NCBI RefSeq assembly: GCF_943912385.1
Contig: NZ_CALTTY010000004.1
Span: 35,512 to 99,511 of the forward strand
Direction of reading: 5' to 3'
Length of the DNA: 64,000 nt
Source of the DNA: an uncultured Anaerococcus sp.
GTDB taxonomy: Bacteria > Bacillota > Clostridia > Tissierellales > Peptoniphilaceae
This document shows, in pieces, positions 30,049-38,187 of this stretch (the stretch's first letter is position 1; each line of letters begins with the position of its first letter). The position numbers and the translations under genes are program-made. The notes under the pieces were generated by a model that was not told the origin of the DNA, did not search any database, and saw only the letters and a program-made list of their open reading frames with translations.

Positions 30049-31440
30049 ATGAAGCAAAATCGTAGAGAACTTATACTTGAAGGAAATATTTATAAAGCTA
30101 TTGGTGTTATAGCCATTCCTATTATTTTAAATAACTTTATCCAGCAACTTTATTCCCTAGCTGATGCCTTTTGGCTTGGTAAACTTGGGACAGCTGAGTT
30201 TGCCGCCACTTCCTTTACCTGGCCTGTAATATTTTTATTTAATTCTATAGGCATTGGCCTTTCTATTGCGGCAATATCTCTAATTTCCCAGCTTATAGGC
30301 AGGGATGATATTGAAAATGCTCAAAAGTATACAGATACTATAATAAATATCTCCCTGATATTTTCTATAATTTTCCTTATAGTGGGTTTTTTTACTGCTG
30401 ATTTTATAGTTGGGATGATGGGGGCAAGTGGTGACCTTTATAGGCATTCAGTTACCTATTTAAGATATTCTTATCTCGGTATTCCATCCATATTTTTATA
30501 CTTTATATACTCGGCAATTTTCCAAGCCCAGGGCAAAAATACCATGCCCACAATTATAAGTACAGTTTGTGTTATATTAAATATGGTTTTAAACCCTATC
30601 TTTATCTTTGATATTATACCTATATTTAACTTTAGGGGCCTAGGTCTTGGAGTTATGGGAGCAGCACTTGCGACAGTACTTACCCAAATATTGATGGTTG
30701 TTCTTGGTTTTATCCACCTTAGGATAAATAGTGACTATATAAAGTTAAATTACGCTTCCCTTGTTTTTATAAAATGGGAGAAAAAGATTTTAAAGAAAAT
30801 CTTAACTATAGCAACTCCTTCTGTTATCGGGCAGATGGGTACGGCTGTTGGCTTTATTATCTTAAATTCCTTTATCCAATCTTATGGTACTGATACCATA
30901 GCAGCCTATGGTATGGTTAACAGGATTACTGGACTTTTAAATATACCGCCTGTAGGGATTGGATCTGCTATTACTAGTATTATTGGACAGAATATAGGAA
31001 CTGGTAATATAGATAGGGTTAAAGAGACCTTCCATAAGGCAGCGGTCATTGTAGTTATAATGTCTTTAATAATTGCCCTTGTTGGCTATATTTATAGGAT
31101 TGAGATTTTACAATTTTTTATTGCCAAAGACAAGGACTCAGCACTCATGGTCCAAGCTAATACTTATATGACTTATACACTTATGACTTTGGTTATGTTA
31201 AATATGTTCTTTATCTATCAGGGACTATTCCAAGGTTCGGGTAATAGTAAGTATTCGATGCTTATTGATATGGTGAGACTATGGGCTATTAGGATACCTT
31301 TATTATTTTATTTTAAGCACATGACAGATAAGGGATCTACTGGGATTTGGCTTGCCATGGCCATATCTAATGTCCTTGTTGCTATAATTGCCCATATAGT
31401 TTACCTAAGTGGCAATTGGAAGAGTGGTTCTTTTAACTAA
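30049..31440 (+). CDS. MATE family multidrug/cation exporter
   Basis: 463-residue membrane protein with about 12 hydrophobic segments in two similar halves. The N-terminal L-A-D-A-F-W-L-G-K-L-G and P-I-F-I-F-D-I-I-P-I-F-N-F-R-G-L-G motifs are typical of DinF/NorM-like MATE transporters, which exchange Na+ or H+ for drugs. I chose ATG 30049 (TTGGAG upstream) over ATG 30019. It stands alone as the first chromosomal gene after the prophage. Confidence 0.88.
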   Translation: MKQNRRELILEGNIYKAIGVIAIPIILNNFIQQLYSLADAFWLGKLGTAEFAATSFTWPVIFLFNSIGIGLSIAAISLISQLIGRDDIENAQKYTDTIINISLIFSIIFLIVGFFTADFIVGMMGASGDLYRHSVTYLRYSYLGIPSIFLYFIYSAIFQAQGKNTMPTIISTVCVILNMVLNPIFIFDIIPIFNFRGLGLGVMGAALATVLTQILMVVLGFIHLRINSDYIKLNYASLVFIKWEKKILKKILTIATPSVIGQMGTAVGFIILNSFIQSYGTDTIAAYGMVNRITGLLNIPPVGIGSAITSIIGQNIGTGNIDRVKETFHKAAVIVVIMSLIIALVGYIYRIEILQFFIAKDKDSALMVQANTYMTYTLMTLVMLNMFFIYQGLFQGSGNSKYSMLIDMVRLWAIRIPLLFYFKHMTDKGSTGIWLAMAISNVLVAIIAHIVYLSGNWKSGSFN

Positions 31441-31458
31441 AAATATAATTATATAGCC

Positions 31459-31488
31459 TTGCAAATGTTATCATTTATAGGTTATAAT
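31459..31488 (+). promoter_or_regulatory. pyrH promoter
   Basis: TTGCAA (31459-31464), 18-base spacer, TATAAT (31483-31488), 23 bases before the pyrH start. Confidence 0.65.
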
Positions 31489-31510
31489 AGTAATTACTAG
31501 GAGGAATATT

Positions 31511-32224
31511 TTGCAAGAGTTTAAAAGAGTTGTACTTAAATTAAGCGGTGAGGCCTTAGCTGGTACTACTGGTTTTGGCTTTGACGATGAGATGATAAAT
31601 AATATATGTAAAAATATTAAAATCCTTGCAGAAAAAGGAGTCGAAGTTGCTATTGTTGTCGGCGGAGGAAACTTCTGGAGGGGTAGGTCAGGAATTGGTA
31701 TTGACAGAGCAAGTTCTGATAATATTGGCATGCTTGGTACTGTTATGAATGGACTAAGGGTCCAGGCTTCCCTTGAGGATTTAGGTCTTGACACAAGACT
31801 TATGACAGCAATTTCTATGAAGGAGGTGGCAGAGCCTTATATAAGAAGAAGGGCAGAAAGACACCTTGAAAAAGGAAGGGTAGTTATTTTTTCTGCAGGC
31901 ACTGGTCTTCCATATTTTTCAACAGATACAACAGCGAGCCTTAGGGCTCTTGAGATAGGTGCTGATGTAATCCTACTTGGAAAAACTGGTACAGATGGTA
32001 TTTATGACAAAGACCCAAATGTCTATGACGATGCCAGGAAGTTTGATAGGCTAACCTATAAGGATATCCTACAAAAAGAGCTTAAGATAATGGATACTAC
32101 GGCCACATCACTTTGTATGGACAATGACATGCCGCTTATAGTTTTTGGAATAGATGACCCATCTAATATGGTTAAGATATTTGAAGATGAAAATCTTGGA
32201 ACAAGAGTAAAGGAGAGTTTTTAG
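31511..32224 (+). CDS. pyrH: UMP kinase
   Basis: 237-residue UMP kinase of the amino acid kinase fold that converts UMP to UDP in pyrimidine synthesis. Seen are V-L-K-L-S-G-E-A-L at the N-terminus, V-G-G-G-N-F-W-R-G (UMP binding), and G-T-G-L-P-Y-F-S-T-D-T-T-A near residue 135. Start is TTG 31511 with AGGAGG upstream. The frr gene follows after one base, the usual pair. Confidence 0.95.
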   Translation: MQEFKRVVLKLSGEALAGTTGFGFDDEMINNICKNIKILAEKGVEVAIVVGGGNFWRGRSGIGIDRASSDNIGMLGTVMNGLRVQASLEDLGLDTRLMTAISMKEVAEPYIRRRAERHLEKGRVVIFSAGTGLPYFSTDTTASLRALEIGADVILLGKTGTDGIYDKDPNVYDDARKFDRLTYKDILQKELKIMDTTATSLCMDNDMPLIVFGIDDPSNMVKIFEDENLGTRVKESF

Positions 32225-32225
32225 T

Positions 32226-32786
32226 ATGCAATACGAACAAATACAAAAAGATGCGAAAGTTGGAATGAAGAAAGCTGTAGAATCTTTTGAGAAAAGAATT
32301 TCTACAATCAAGGCCGGTAGGGCAACAGAGGCCATACTTGATGGTATTACCTTCTCATATTACGGCACAGAAACCCCAATCAACCAAGCAGCCACAATTT
32401 CAATCCCTGAGGCTAGACTTTTAGTTATCAAACCATGGGATAAGACAAATATTAAGCCTATAGAAAAGGCAATTTTAAAATCCAATATAGGTATAACCCC
32501 AGGTAATGACGGAGAAGTTATAAGACTACCATTTCCTGCCCTTACAGAGGAAAGAAGAAAAGAATACACCAAGGAAGTAAATACCTATGCAGAAGATGCA
32601 AAAATTGTAGTTAGAAATAGAAGACGTGATCTTATGGATGAGGTTAAAAAATCTGAAAAGGCAGGAGATATAACTGAAGATGATAAGTTTAGTCTTGAAG
32701 ATGAGATCCAAAAGATTACAGATGAATTTATCAAGTCTATTGATGATATAGCTGATAAGAAAAACGAAGAACTAATGAATGTGTAA
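32226..32786 (+). CDS. frr: Ribosome recycling factor
   Basis: 186-residue ribosome recycling factor, which splits post-termination ribosomes with EF-G. It has the family K-A-G-R-A-T-E-A-I-L-D-G-I near residue 30, P-I-N-Q-A-A-T-I-S-I-P-E-A-R and P-A-L-T-E-E-R-R-K-E, and normal length. It is cotranscribed with pyrH. Confidence 0.95.
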   Translation: MQYEQIQKDAKVGMKKAVESFEKRISTIKAGRATEAILDGITFSYYGTETPINQAATISIPEARLLVIKPWDKTNIKPIEKAILKSNIGITPGNDGEVIRLPFPALTEERRKEYTKEVNTYAEDAKIVVRNRRRDLMDEVKKSEKAGDITEDDKFSLEDEIQKITDEFIKSIDDIADKKNEELMNV

Positions 32787-33887
32787 TTGAATAGGGATAA
32801 GTATAAAAGGATAGTTAGTTTTTTAAACAAGGACATAGGACCTAAGAAGATTGATTCTAGGTCTATGGCCTTGTTTCTAAATGAGCTATCCTTGCTTTTA
32901 AATTCAGGTCTAAGCCTTGATAAGAGTCTAAGGATAATCCTAAACCAGGGGACAGATAAGAAGCTAGAAAAGGCTATAGAAATAATACTTAAAAGCCTTG
33001 GAGAAGGAGAGTCGCCAGTAATAGCCTTTAATAAGGCAGGTGGATATTTTTCACCCCTAATCCTTGCTTTTATAAGGTCGGGTAGTGAGACTGGAAATTT
33101 GGGCCTAATCTTAAAGGACCTATCTGATTTTATTTTTGAAGAAAGCAAAAATAAATCCATTGTAAAACAAGCCTTGACCTATCCCCTCTTAGTACTCTTT
33201 GTTACAATTCTTGTAGTTATAGCCATAGTAAATTTCGTAATGCCTAGTTTTATTGAAATATTTGCCCAGGCAGATATGGATCTTCCTACAATGACTAAGG
33301 TTTTACTTAAAATAACTGATTTTTTTGCGAAAAACAAGTTGATCATCCTTTTGGGAATAATATTATTAATTCTTATAGTAATCCTACTTAGGACAGATTA
33401 TAGGAAAAGGGTGAGGATGGATGAGTTTATATTTAAATTTAAACCCGCAAGGAGGATAAATAGGTTAAGGGTAGAATACCAGCTCACATCGCTTTTTTAC
33501 ATATTAAGAAGGGCTGATATAGAAATTATTGAAAGTTTTAAGATTCTTGCTGATTCCTTTAAAAACACCTATATAAAGGAAGTTTTACTGGGAATAAGCG
33601 GTGATCTAAACAAGGGAGATAGTTTAAGCCTTGCTTTCAAAAAGGCTGAGACTTTCTCACCCCTCTTACTTTCTATGGTTGATATCGGAACGGAAACTTC
33701 AAGTCTTGATAAAAGTATAAAAAAATCCAATGAATTTTTCGCAAATGAATACATATATAGGATAAAGAAGATAGCAAGTCTAGCTGAACCAGTCCTAGTC
33801 TTGCTAATGGGAATTATTGTTGCCTTTGTTGTGTTTTCGGTTTCTATACCGATGTTTGACTCAATAAATGGAATTAATGGAGGATAA
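32787..33887 (+). CDS. Type IV pilus/type II secretion platform protein (PilC/GspF/ComGB family)
   Basis: 366-residue inner-membrane platform protein with two T2SSF domains. The cytoplasmic L-L-N-S-G-L-S-L-D-K-S-L and G-E-S-P-V-I-A-F lead to membrane spans near residues 130-155, 180-200 and 335-360. L-S-L-A-F-K-K-A-E-T-F-S-P-L-L and M-V-D-I-G-T-E-T mark the second repeat. It organises pilin assembly. Start is TTG 32787, directly after the frr stop, with no clear Shine-Dalgarno. No assembly ATPase gene is adjacent. Confidence 0.85.
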   Translation: MNRDKYKRIVSFLNKDIGPKKIDSRSMALFLNELSLLLNSGLSLDKSLRIILNQGTDKKLEKAIEIILKSLGEGESPVIAFNKAGGYFSPLILAFIRSGSETGNLGLILKDLSDFIFEESKNKSIVKQALTYPLLVLFVTILVVIAIVNFVMPSFIEIFAQADMDLPTMTKVLLKITDFFAKNKLIILLGIILLILIVILLRTDYRKRVRMDEFIFKFKPARRINRLRVEYQLTSLFYILRRADIEIIESFKILADSFKNTYIKEVLLGISGDLNKGDSLSLAFKKAETFSPLLLSMVDIGTETSSLDKSIKKSNEFFANEYIYRIKKIASLAEPVLVLLMGIIVAFVVFSVSIPMFDSINGINGG

Positions 33888-33888
33888 G

Positions 33889-34245
33889 ATGAAAAAGAAA
33901 AGACAAGCCTTTACCTTAATTGAACTAATAATTGTGATTGCCATAATGGGCATCCTAGCAGCCATAGCCATACCTAGGTATAATGTGTCAAGGAAAAATG
34001 CAGCCATAACTGCCCATAAGACTAATGTTGAAATGCTAAGGTCTGCTGCTAGAATGAAGATATTAGAAGACGAGGCTAATTTTAATTGGCCGGATGATAA
34101 TTATAGTGATTACATTGAAAAATGGCCTGAATTACCAAAAGAACTTAAAACTAGTGGTAATGTCACCTACACTGTAACTTATGATCAGGCAAGCAAAAAA
34201 TTGACTGTAGACCCTGGTGAAGGTGCCTTTGATGAGAAAAAATAA
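33889..34245 (+). CDS. Major type IV pilin-like prepilin (ComGC/PilA type)
   Basis: 118-residue prepilin. It has a short basic leader (M-K-K-K-R-Q-A) then F-T-L-I-E-L-I-I-V-I-A-I-M-G-I-L, the class III cleavage and assembly helix with Glu5. Ala rather than Gly stands at -1. The C-terminal part is soluble and acidic, as in major pseudopilins. I chose ATG 33889 for its GGAGG site; the ATG at 33868 lies inside the previous gene. It is processed by the peptidase encoded next. Confidence 0.85.
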   Translation: MKKKRQAFTLIELIIVIAIMGILAAIAIPRYNVSRKNAAITAHKTNVEMLRSAARMKILEDEANFNWPDDNYSDYIEKWPELPKELKTSGNVTYTVTYDQASKKLTVDPGEGAFDEKK

Positions 34246-34254
34246 GAAACTACG

Positions 34255-34989
34255 ATGAACAGTAGGATAGAAATTACTATAATATATTTTCTAATATTTA
34301 TGCTGGGAGCCTCTGTGGGATCTTTTATTGAAGCCTTAGCTTATAGGAGGCAGGAGGGGATATCAATTGTATCCCCTCCTAGTTTTTGTAATTTTTGCAA
34401 AAAAAGGATTAAACCCTACGACCTAGTTCCGGTCCTATCTTTCCTTTGGTTAAAGGGTAAGACTAGGTGTTGTAAAAATAAAATTCCGATTTTTACTTTA
34501 CTCGTGGAAATAATCTTAGGCTTACTTTATATCCTTGCCTTTAGCTTATATGGCCCTTATGAGGGGATATTTTTCGCCCTTGCCTTTACGCTGTCACTTT
34601 TACTTACAATCACAGATATAAAAAGTCAGGAAATTTATGACACTGACCTTATAATTCTCTTACTTGTTGGATTTTTATACAGGTTGATTTATATAGGCAT
34701 AGATTTCAGGTTCTTAAGGCTTATTTTGATTTTTATCCTGGGATTTATGTTTGTAAGATTTGTATCAAGGGGAGGTATAGGAGATGGGGACTTATTTTTT
34801 TACCTGGGTCTTTTTCTTTTCTTAGAAAATGACCTAATCCCCATCCTAGTTTTGCTTTCAGTCTGGATTGGGGCTATCCATGCCATAATAAAGGCACTTA
34901 AGACTAGGTCGCTTAAGGGAAAGATAGCCTTTTGCCCTTCAATCTTTTTCGCCTTTGTATTACTTATAATTTTTAAGGACTTACTATGA
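34255..34989 (+). CDS. Prepilin leader peptidase/N-methyltransferase
   Basis: 244-residue membrane aspartyl protease (PilD/ComC) that cleaves and methylates prepilins. It has a G-A-S-V-G-S-F-I-E-A-L-A-Y-R-R N-terminal motif and a cysteine cluster C-N-F-C ... R-C-C-K. The catalytic Asp in T-D-I-K-S-Q-E-I and the G-x-G-D motif G-G-I-G-D-G-D-L-F are present. The second CxxC pair is altered (C-C adjacent), so zinc binding may be incomplete. Several membrane spans are clear. Confidence 0.9.
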   Translation: MNSRIEITIIYFLIFMLGASVGSFIEALAYRRQEGISIVSPPSFCNFCKKRIKPYDLVPVLSFLWLKGKTRCCKNKIPIFTLLVEIILGLLYILAFSLYGPYEGIFFALAFTLSLLLTITDIKSQEIYDTDLIILLLVGFLYRLIYIGIDFRFLRLILIFILGFMFVRFVSRGGIGDGDLFFYLGLFLFLENDLIPILVLLSVWIGAIHAIIKALKTRSLKGKIAFCPSIFFAFVLLIIFKDLL

Positions 34990-35408
34990 AAAAATCTGCC
35001 TTTACCCTCATAGAACTCATAATTGTTATAGGGATTATTTCCCTGGGTCTTGCTATAGTTAGCCTTAGATTTAATATTGTCGATGAAATAGGGGCGAAAA
35101 ACGAAATAAAGACCTTTGTAAATGACTATAACTATGCAAGAGATATGGCCCTATCAAGTGGCACAACCCAGTACATTAAATTTGAAGATAATTCTTATAG
35201 TCTAGTAGGAAAGATCAATATAAAAAGAAATTTTAAATATGTTAAATGTAACAATACAAAGGAAATAAAAATTAATGATAATGCCTATGTGGTTATAGAT
35301 AAGGAAAAAGAAGCCCATAACCTTAAATTTACTTCAAAGAAAAATCCGGATAAAAAATGGACGCTTGGTATAGAGGCGGTGGGAGGTTATATCAATGAAA
35401 AAAGCTAA
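34986..35408 (+). CDS. Minor prepilin, GspH/FimT-like
   Basis: 140-residue prepilin with leader M-K-K-S-A and F-T-L-I-E-L-I-I-V-I-G-I. N-D-Y-N-Y-A-R-D-M-A-L-S-S-G follows as in GspH/FimT proteins that start pilus tip assembly. It overlaps the peptidase by 4 bases and the next prepilin by 14. Confidence 0.78.
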   Translation: MKKSAFTLIELIIVIGIISLGLAIVSLRFNIVDEIGAKNEIKTFVNDYNYARDMALSSGTTQYIKFEDNSYSLVGKINIKRNFKYVKCNNTKEIKINDNAYVVIDKEKEAHNLKFTSKKNPDKKWTLGIEAVGGYINEKS

Positions 35409-35739
35409 GAAGGGATTTAGCCTTATAGAGGTCCTCTTTGCAGTAGTTCTTTTAAGCCTAATAAGCTTATTTTTTATACCATCCCTTAGGGAAAACCTCA
35501 CCAGTGGCAAAGCTATAAAAGAAACGGCTGACATAAGTTTTTCCCTTCAAGAGGCCCTTGAAATATCAAGGGATAGGGACCTAGGGACCTATAGTGAAAA
35601 CATAAAAGGAAGAGAAATATACATAATTATTGAAGGATATACAAATCCCAAGCTAGAAGGAGAGTATAAAAGAATAAAAGCAAGCTACGAGGATAAGTCA
35701 TTTGAATTGATAGAGGCTATAGATGAAAAAGGGTTATAG
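35395..35739 (+). CDS. Minor prepilin, GspI/PilV-like
   Basis: 114-residue prepilin with leader M-K-K-A-K-K-G and F-S-L-I-E-V-L-F-A-V-V-L-L (Glu5 present). E-V-L-F-A resembles the E-V-L-V-A/V-A-L-A start of GspI/PilV. Third in the pilin block. Confidence 0.72.
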   Translation: MKKAKKGFSLIEVLFAVVLLSLISLFFIPSLRENLTSGKAIKETADISFSLQEALEISRDRDLGTYSENIKGREIYIIIEGYTNPKLEGEYKRIKASYEDKSFELIEAIDEKGL

Positions 35740-36193
35740 TCTAATAGAGCTTGTAATAAGCCTTGCTATCATATCTTTTTTAATCCTTATAGTTTCAAAT
35801 CTTTTTTCTCTTAATATAAATACTATAAACAGGTCCTATGAAGATGAAAAAGAATACAAAGAAGCCCTCACATCAATGACCTATATTGACAATACAATTA
35901 GGAGGAGCTACAAGATAGTTGAGTCAGACAACAAGGACTCAAATTTTGAAGGATATATATTATCTAACGAAGGTGATGAAAGAAATTATTATTTTTATGA
36001 AGAAAATGGCTACCTATACATCCACAGGTCTAATATTTCTAAATCTTCTTCTGGTAAGGGAAATAAAATAAGCGGATGTGGAGACCTTTACATAAATTAT
36101 GACAAGGATAAGGACCTAGTCTTTATAAGAATTTTGAGTAAAAATGGGACCTATAGCTTTGAAAGTGTGGTTCATGTGGGAGGTAAGCTTTGA
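35723..36193 (+). CDS. Minor prepilin, GspJ/PilW-like
   Basis: 156-residue prepilin with leader M-K-K-G and Y-S-L-I-E-L-V-I-S-L-A-I-I. The longer soluble domain and E-L-V-I-S-L-A-I fit GspJ/PilW-type proteins. A serine/glycine loop (S-K-S-S-S-G-K-G) lies in the C-terminal half. It overlaps both neighbours. Confidence 0.72.
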   Translation: MKKGYSLIELVISLAIISFLILIVSNLFSLNINTINRSYEDEKEYKEALTSMTYIDNTIRRSYKIVESDNKDSNFEGYILSNEGDERNYYFYEENGYLYIHRSNISKSSSGKGNKISGCGDLYINYDKDKDLVFIRILSKNGTYSFESVVHVGGKL

Positions 36194-36591
36194 AAAAAGC
36201 CTTTATAAGTGTTTATGTATTAATAATCTTATTAGTATTTGGCCTTAGCATATCCTTTATTTATGGTGAAAATGAAACGAATTTTAATAGTTCACAAAGC
36301 CTATATTATAAGAAAATAGGTATGTTTGAAGCGGAATCCTTATTAAATATTATAATAAATGAAGACAGGCTAAGAGATGAAAAGCCTACCTATGATTTTA
36401 TAAGGTCTCTTGACTTTAAATCTAGCTTATCTGTAACAAGACAAGATAGAGATAATAAGATACCAGAAGCAGACGGGGCTAAAATTTTAACTGTAAATAG
36501 TGAGTATGAGGATACGAAAAGCCATGCAAGTATTGCCTATAGAATAGATAAAGAAGGCAAGCTTAAAATTATATATAAGAGAGTTTATTAG
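36190..36591 (+). CDS. Minor pilin-like protein, GspK/PilX-like (lacks Glu5)
   Basis: 133-residue protein with leader M-K-K-A and F-I-S-V-Y-V-L-I-I-L-L-V-F. Position 5 is not Glu, as in GspK-type tip pilins. M-F-E-A-E-S-L-L-N follows the helix, resembling the PilX pattern. Start is TTG 36190, inside the upstream gene. It ends the H-I-J-K-like set that would form a pilus tip complex. Confidence 0.65.
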   Translation: MKKAFISVYVLIILLVFGLSISFIYGENETNFNSSQSLYYKKIGMFEAESLLNIIINEDRLRDEKPTYDFIRSLDFKSSLSVTRQDRDNKIPEADGAKILTVNSEYEDTKSHASIAYRIDKEGKLKIIYKRVY

Positions 36592-36593
36592 CA

Positions 36594-36620
36594 TTGCCAA
36601 AAAATCATTTAAGGTATAAT
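36594..36620 (+). promoter_or_regulatory. ackA promoter
   Basis: TTGCCA (36594-36599), a short 15-base spacer and TATAAT (36615-36620), 33 bases upstream of the ackA start. Confidence 0.45.
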
Positions 36621-36653
36621 GGTAATAAGAATAGATTAAAAATTGGAGGAAAA

Positions 36654-37841
36654 ATGAAAGTATTAGTAATTAACTGTGGTTCATCATCACTTAAATATCA
36701 ATTATTCAACATGGAAAATGAAGAGGTAATGGTAAAGGGTCTAGTAGAAAGAATCGGAATTGAAGGATCTAAACTAATCCAAGAAAAGGGTGATGACGAA
36801 TACATCATAGAAGAAAATATGAAAGACCATACTGAAGCAGTTTCTCATGTTTTTGACGCCCTAGTAGACAAAGACAATGGCGTGATTTCAAGCCTTGAAG
36901 AAATTGATGCTGTAGGTCATAGGGTTGTCCATGGTGGTGAAAAGATTACAAAATCAGCACTCATAGATAAAGAAGTGAGAGAAGCTATAGTAGAATATCA
37001 AAAATTTGCACCACTTCATAACCCAGCCAACCTTATGGGTCTTGAAGCTTGTGAAAAACTTCTACCAGGTGTTAAAAATGTGGCAGTATTTGATACAGCC
37101 TTCCACCAAACTATGCCAGAGAGAACTTACCTATATGGTATAGACTACAAATACTATGAAGAAGATTCTATAAGAAAATATGGTTTCCACGGAACAAGCC
37201 ACAACTTCATTACTAATAAAACAGCAGAAGTTCTAGGCAAGGATGTAGAAGATTTAAATATGATTTCTGCCCACCTAGGTAACGGATCATCTATATGTGC
37301 AGTTAAAAATGGTAAATCTTATGACACATCAATGGGACTTACCCCACTAGAAGGACTTGTAATGGGTACAAGATCTGGTGACATAGACCCTTCAGCTGTA
37401 ACCTATATAATGAAAAAAGATAATATTTCCCCAGAAGATATGGAAAATATTCTTAATAAAGAGTCTGGTGTCCTTGGAGTATCAGGTGTATCAAGTGACT
37501 TTAGAGACCTAGAAGACGCTGCTAAAGAAGGAAATGAAAGAGCCCAAGCTGCCCTTGATATGTTTATCACAAGAGTAAAAAGATATATAGCAGGATACAT
37601 GGCAGAGATTGGTTCTTGTGATGCCATTGTATTTACAGGCGGTATCGGTGAAAACTCAATTCCTATGAGATCTGACATAATGGAAGGCTTTGAACAGTTT
37701 GGTATCAAGATAGACCCAGAGAAAAATGAAGTTCGTGGAGGATGCCATGTCATCTCTACAGACGATTCAAAAGTTAAAGTAATGGTTATAGCAACAAATG
37801 AAGAGCTAATGATTGCTCGTGATACAAAATCTCTTGTATAG
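36654..37841 (+). CDS. ackA: Acetate kinase
   Basis: 395-residue acetate kinase, making ATP from acetyl phosphate. Seen are V-L-V-I-N-C-G-S-S-S-L-K at the start, H-R-V-V-H-G-G, F-D-T-A-F-H-Q, H-G-T-S-H and H-L-G-N-G-S-S-I-C-A. I chose ATG 36654 (TTGGAGG upstream), where the family begins. It is central to energy metabolism of a fermenting anaerobe. Phosphotransacetylase is not adjacent. Confidence 0.96.
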   Translation: MKVLVINCGSSSLKYQLFNMENEEVMVKGLVERIGIEGSKLIQEKGDDEYIIEENMKDHTEAVSHVFDALVDKDNGVISSLEEIDAVGHRVVHGGEKITKSALIDKEVREAIVEYQKFAPLHNPANLMGLEACEKLLPGVKNVAVFDTAFHQTMPERTYLYGIDYKYYEEDSIRKYGFHGTSHNFITNKTAEVLGKDVEDLNMISAHLGNGSSICAVKNGKSYDTSMGLTPLEGLVMGTRSGDIDPSAVTYIMKKDNISPEDMENILNKESGVLGVSGVSSDFRDLEDAAKEGNERAQAALDMFITRVKRYIAGYMAEIGSCDAIVFTGGIGENSIPMRSDIMEGFEQFGIKIDPEKNEVRGGCHVISTDDSKVKVMVIATNEELMIARDTKSLV

Positions 37842-37843
37842 GC

Positions 37844-37872
37844 TTGACAATAAAACAAATAGCTTATATAAT
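37844..37872 (+). promoter_or_regulatory. rpmF promoter (consensus)
   Basis: TTGACA (37844-37849), 17 bases, TATAAT (37867-37872), both perfect consensus hexamers, starting just after the ackA stop. Confidence 0.85.
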
Positions 37873-37911
37873 ATAAAAGATTGCTAAAACTGATAAGAGG
37901 AGGTGTCATAG

Positions 37912-38091
37912 ATGGCAGTACCAAAGAGAAGAACATCAAAAACAAGAAAAAATAAAAGAAGAGCCTCAGCTTATACTTTGAACAGATCAAACTATGTTGA
38001 GTGTCCAAATTGCCACGAAATGAAATTACCACACAGAGTTTGCCCATCATGTGGTGAGTACAAAGGCGTGGCAGTAATTGATGAACAATAG
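37912..38091 (+). CDS. rpmF: 50S ribosomal protein L32
   Basis: 59-residue L32. It starts A-V-P-K-R-R-T-S-K-T-R-K-N-K-R-R and carries a zinc ribbon with C-P-N-C and C-P-S-C. AGAGGAGGTG gives a strong ribosome binding site. It has a consensus promoter and a strong terminator, so it forms its own unit rather than being fused to plsX as in many Firmicutes. The usual DUF177 gene is absent upstream. Confidence 0.96.
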   Translation: MAVPKRRTSKTRKNKRRASAYTLNRSNYVECPNCHEMKLPHRVCPSCGEYKGVAVIDEQ

Positions 38092-38099
38092 TTATTAAA

Positions 38100-38133
38100 G
38101 GAGTTTGTTGCCTAGCAACAAGCTCTTTTTTTA
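38100..38133 (+). terminator. rpmF terminator
   Basis: A long stem (GAG-T-TTGTTGC / GCAACAA-G-CTC) with a short CTA loop and seven T. Confidence 0.85.
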
Positions 38134-38187
38134 TGTAAAAAAGCCTTAATTAGAGTATAGTATATAAAATTAGAATAGGGGTTTTTG

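Noticed and set aside
37403..38050. 215-codon minus-strand ORF over ackA and rpmF
   Set aside because: Shadow of two clearly identified genes; it crosses a consensus promoter.
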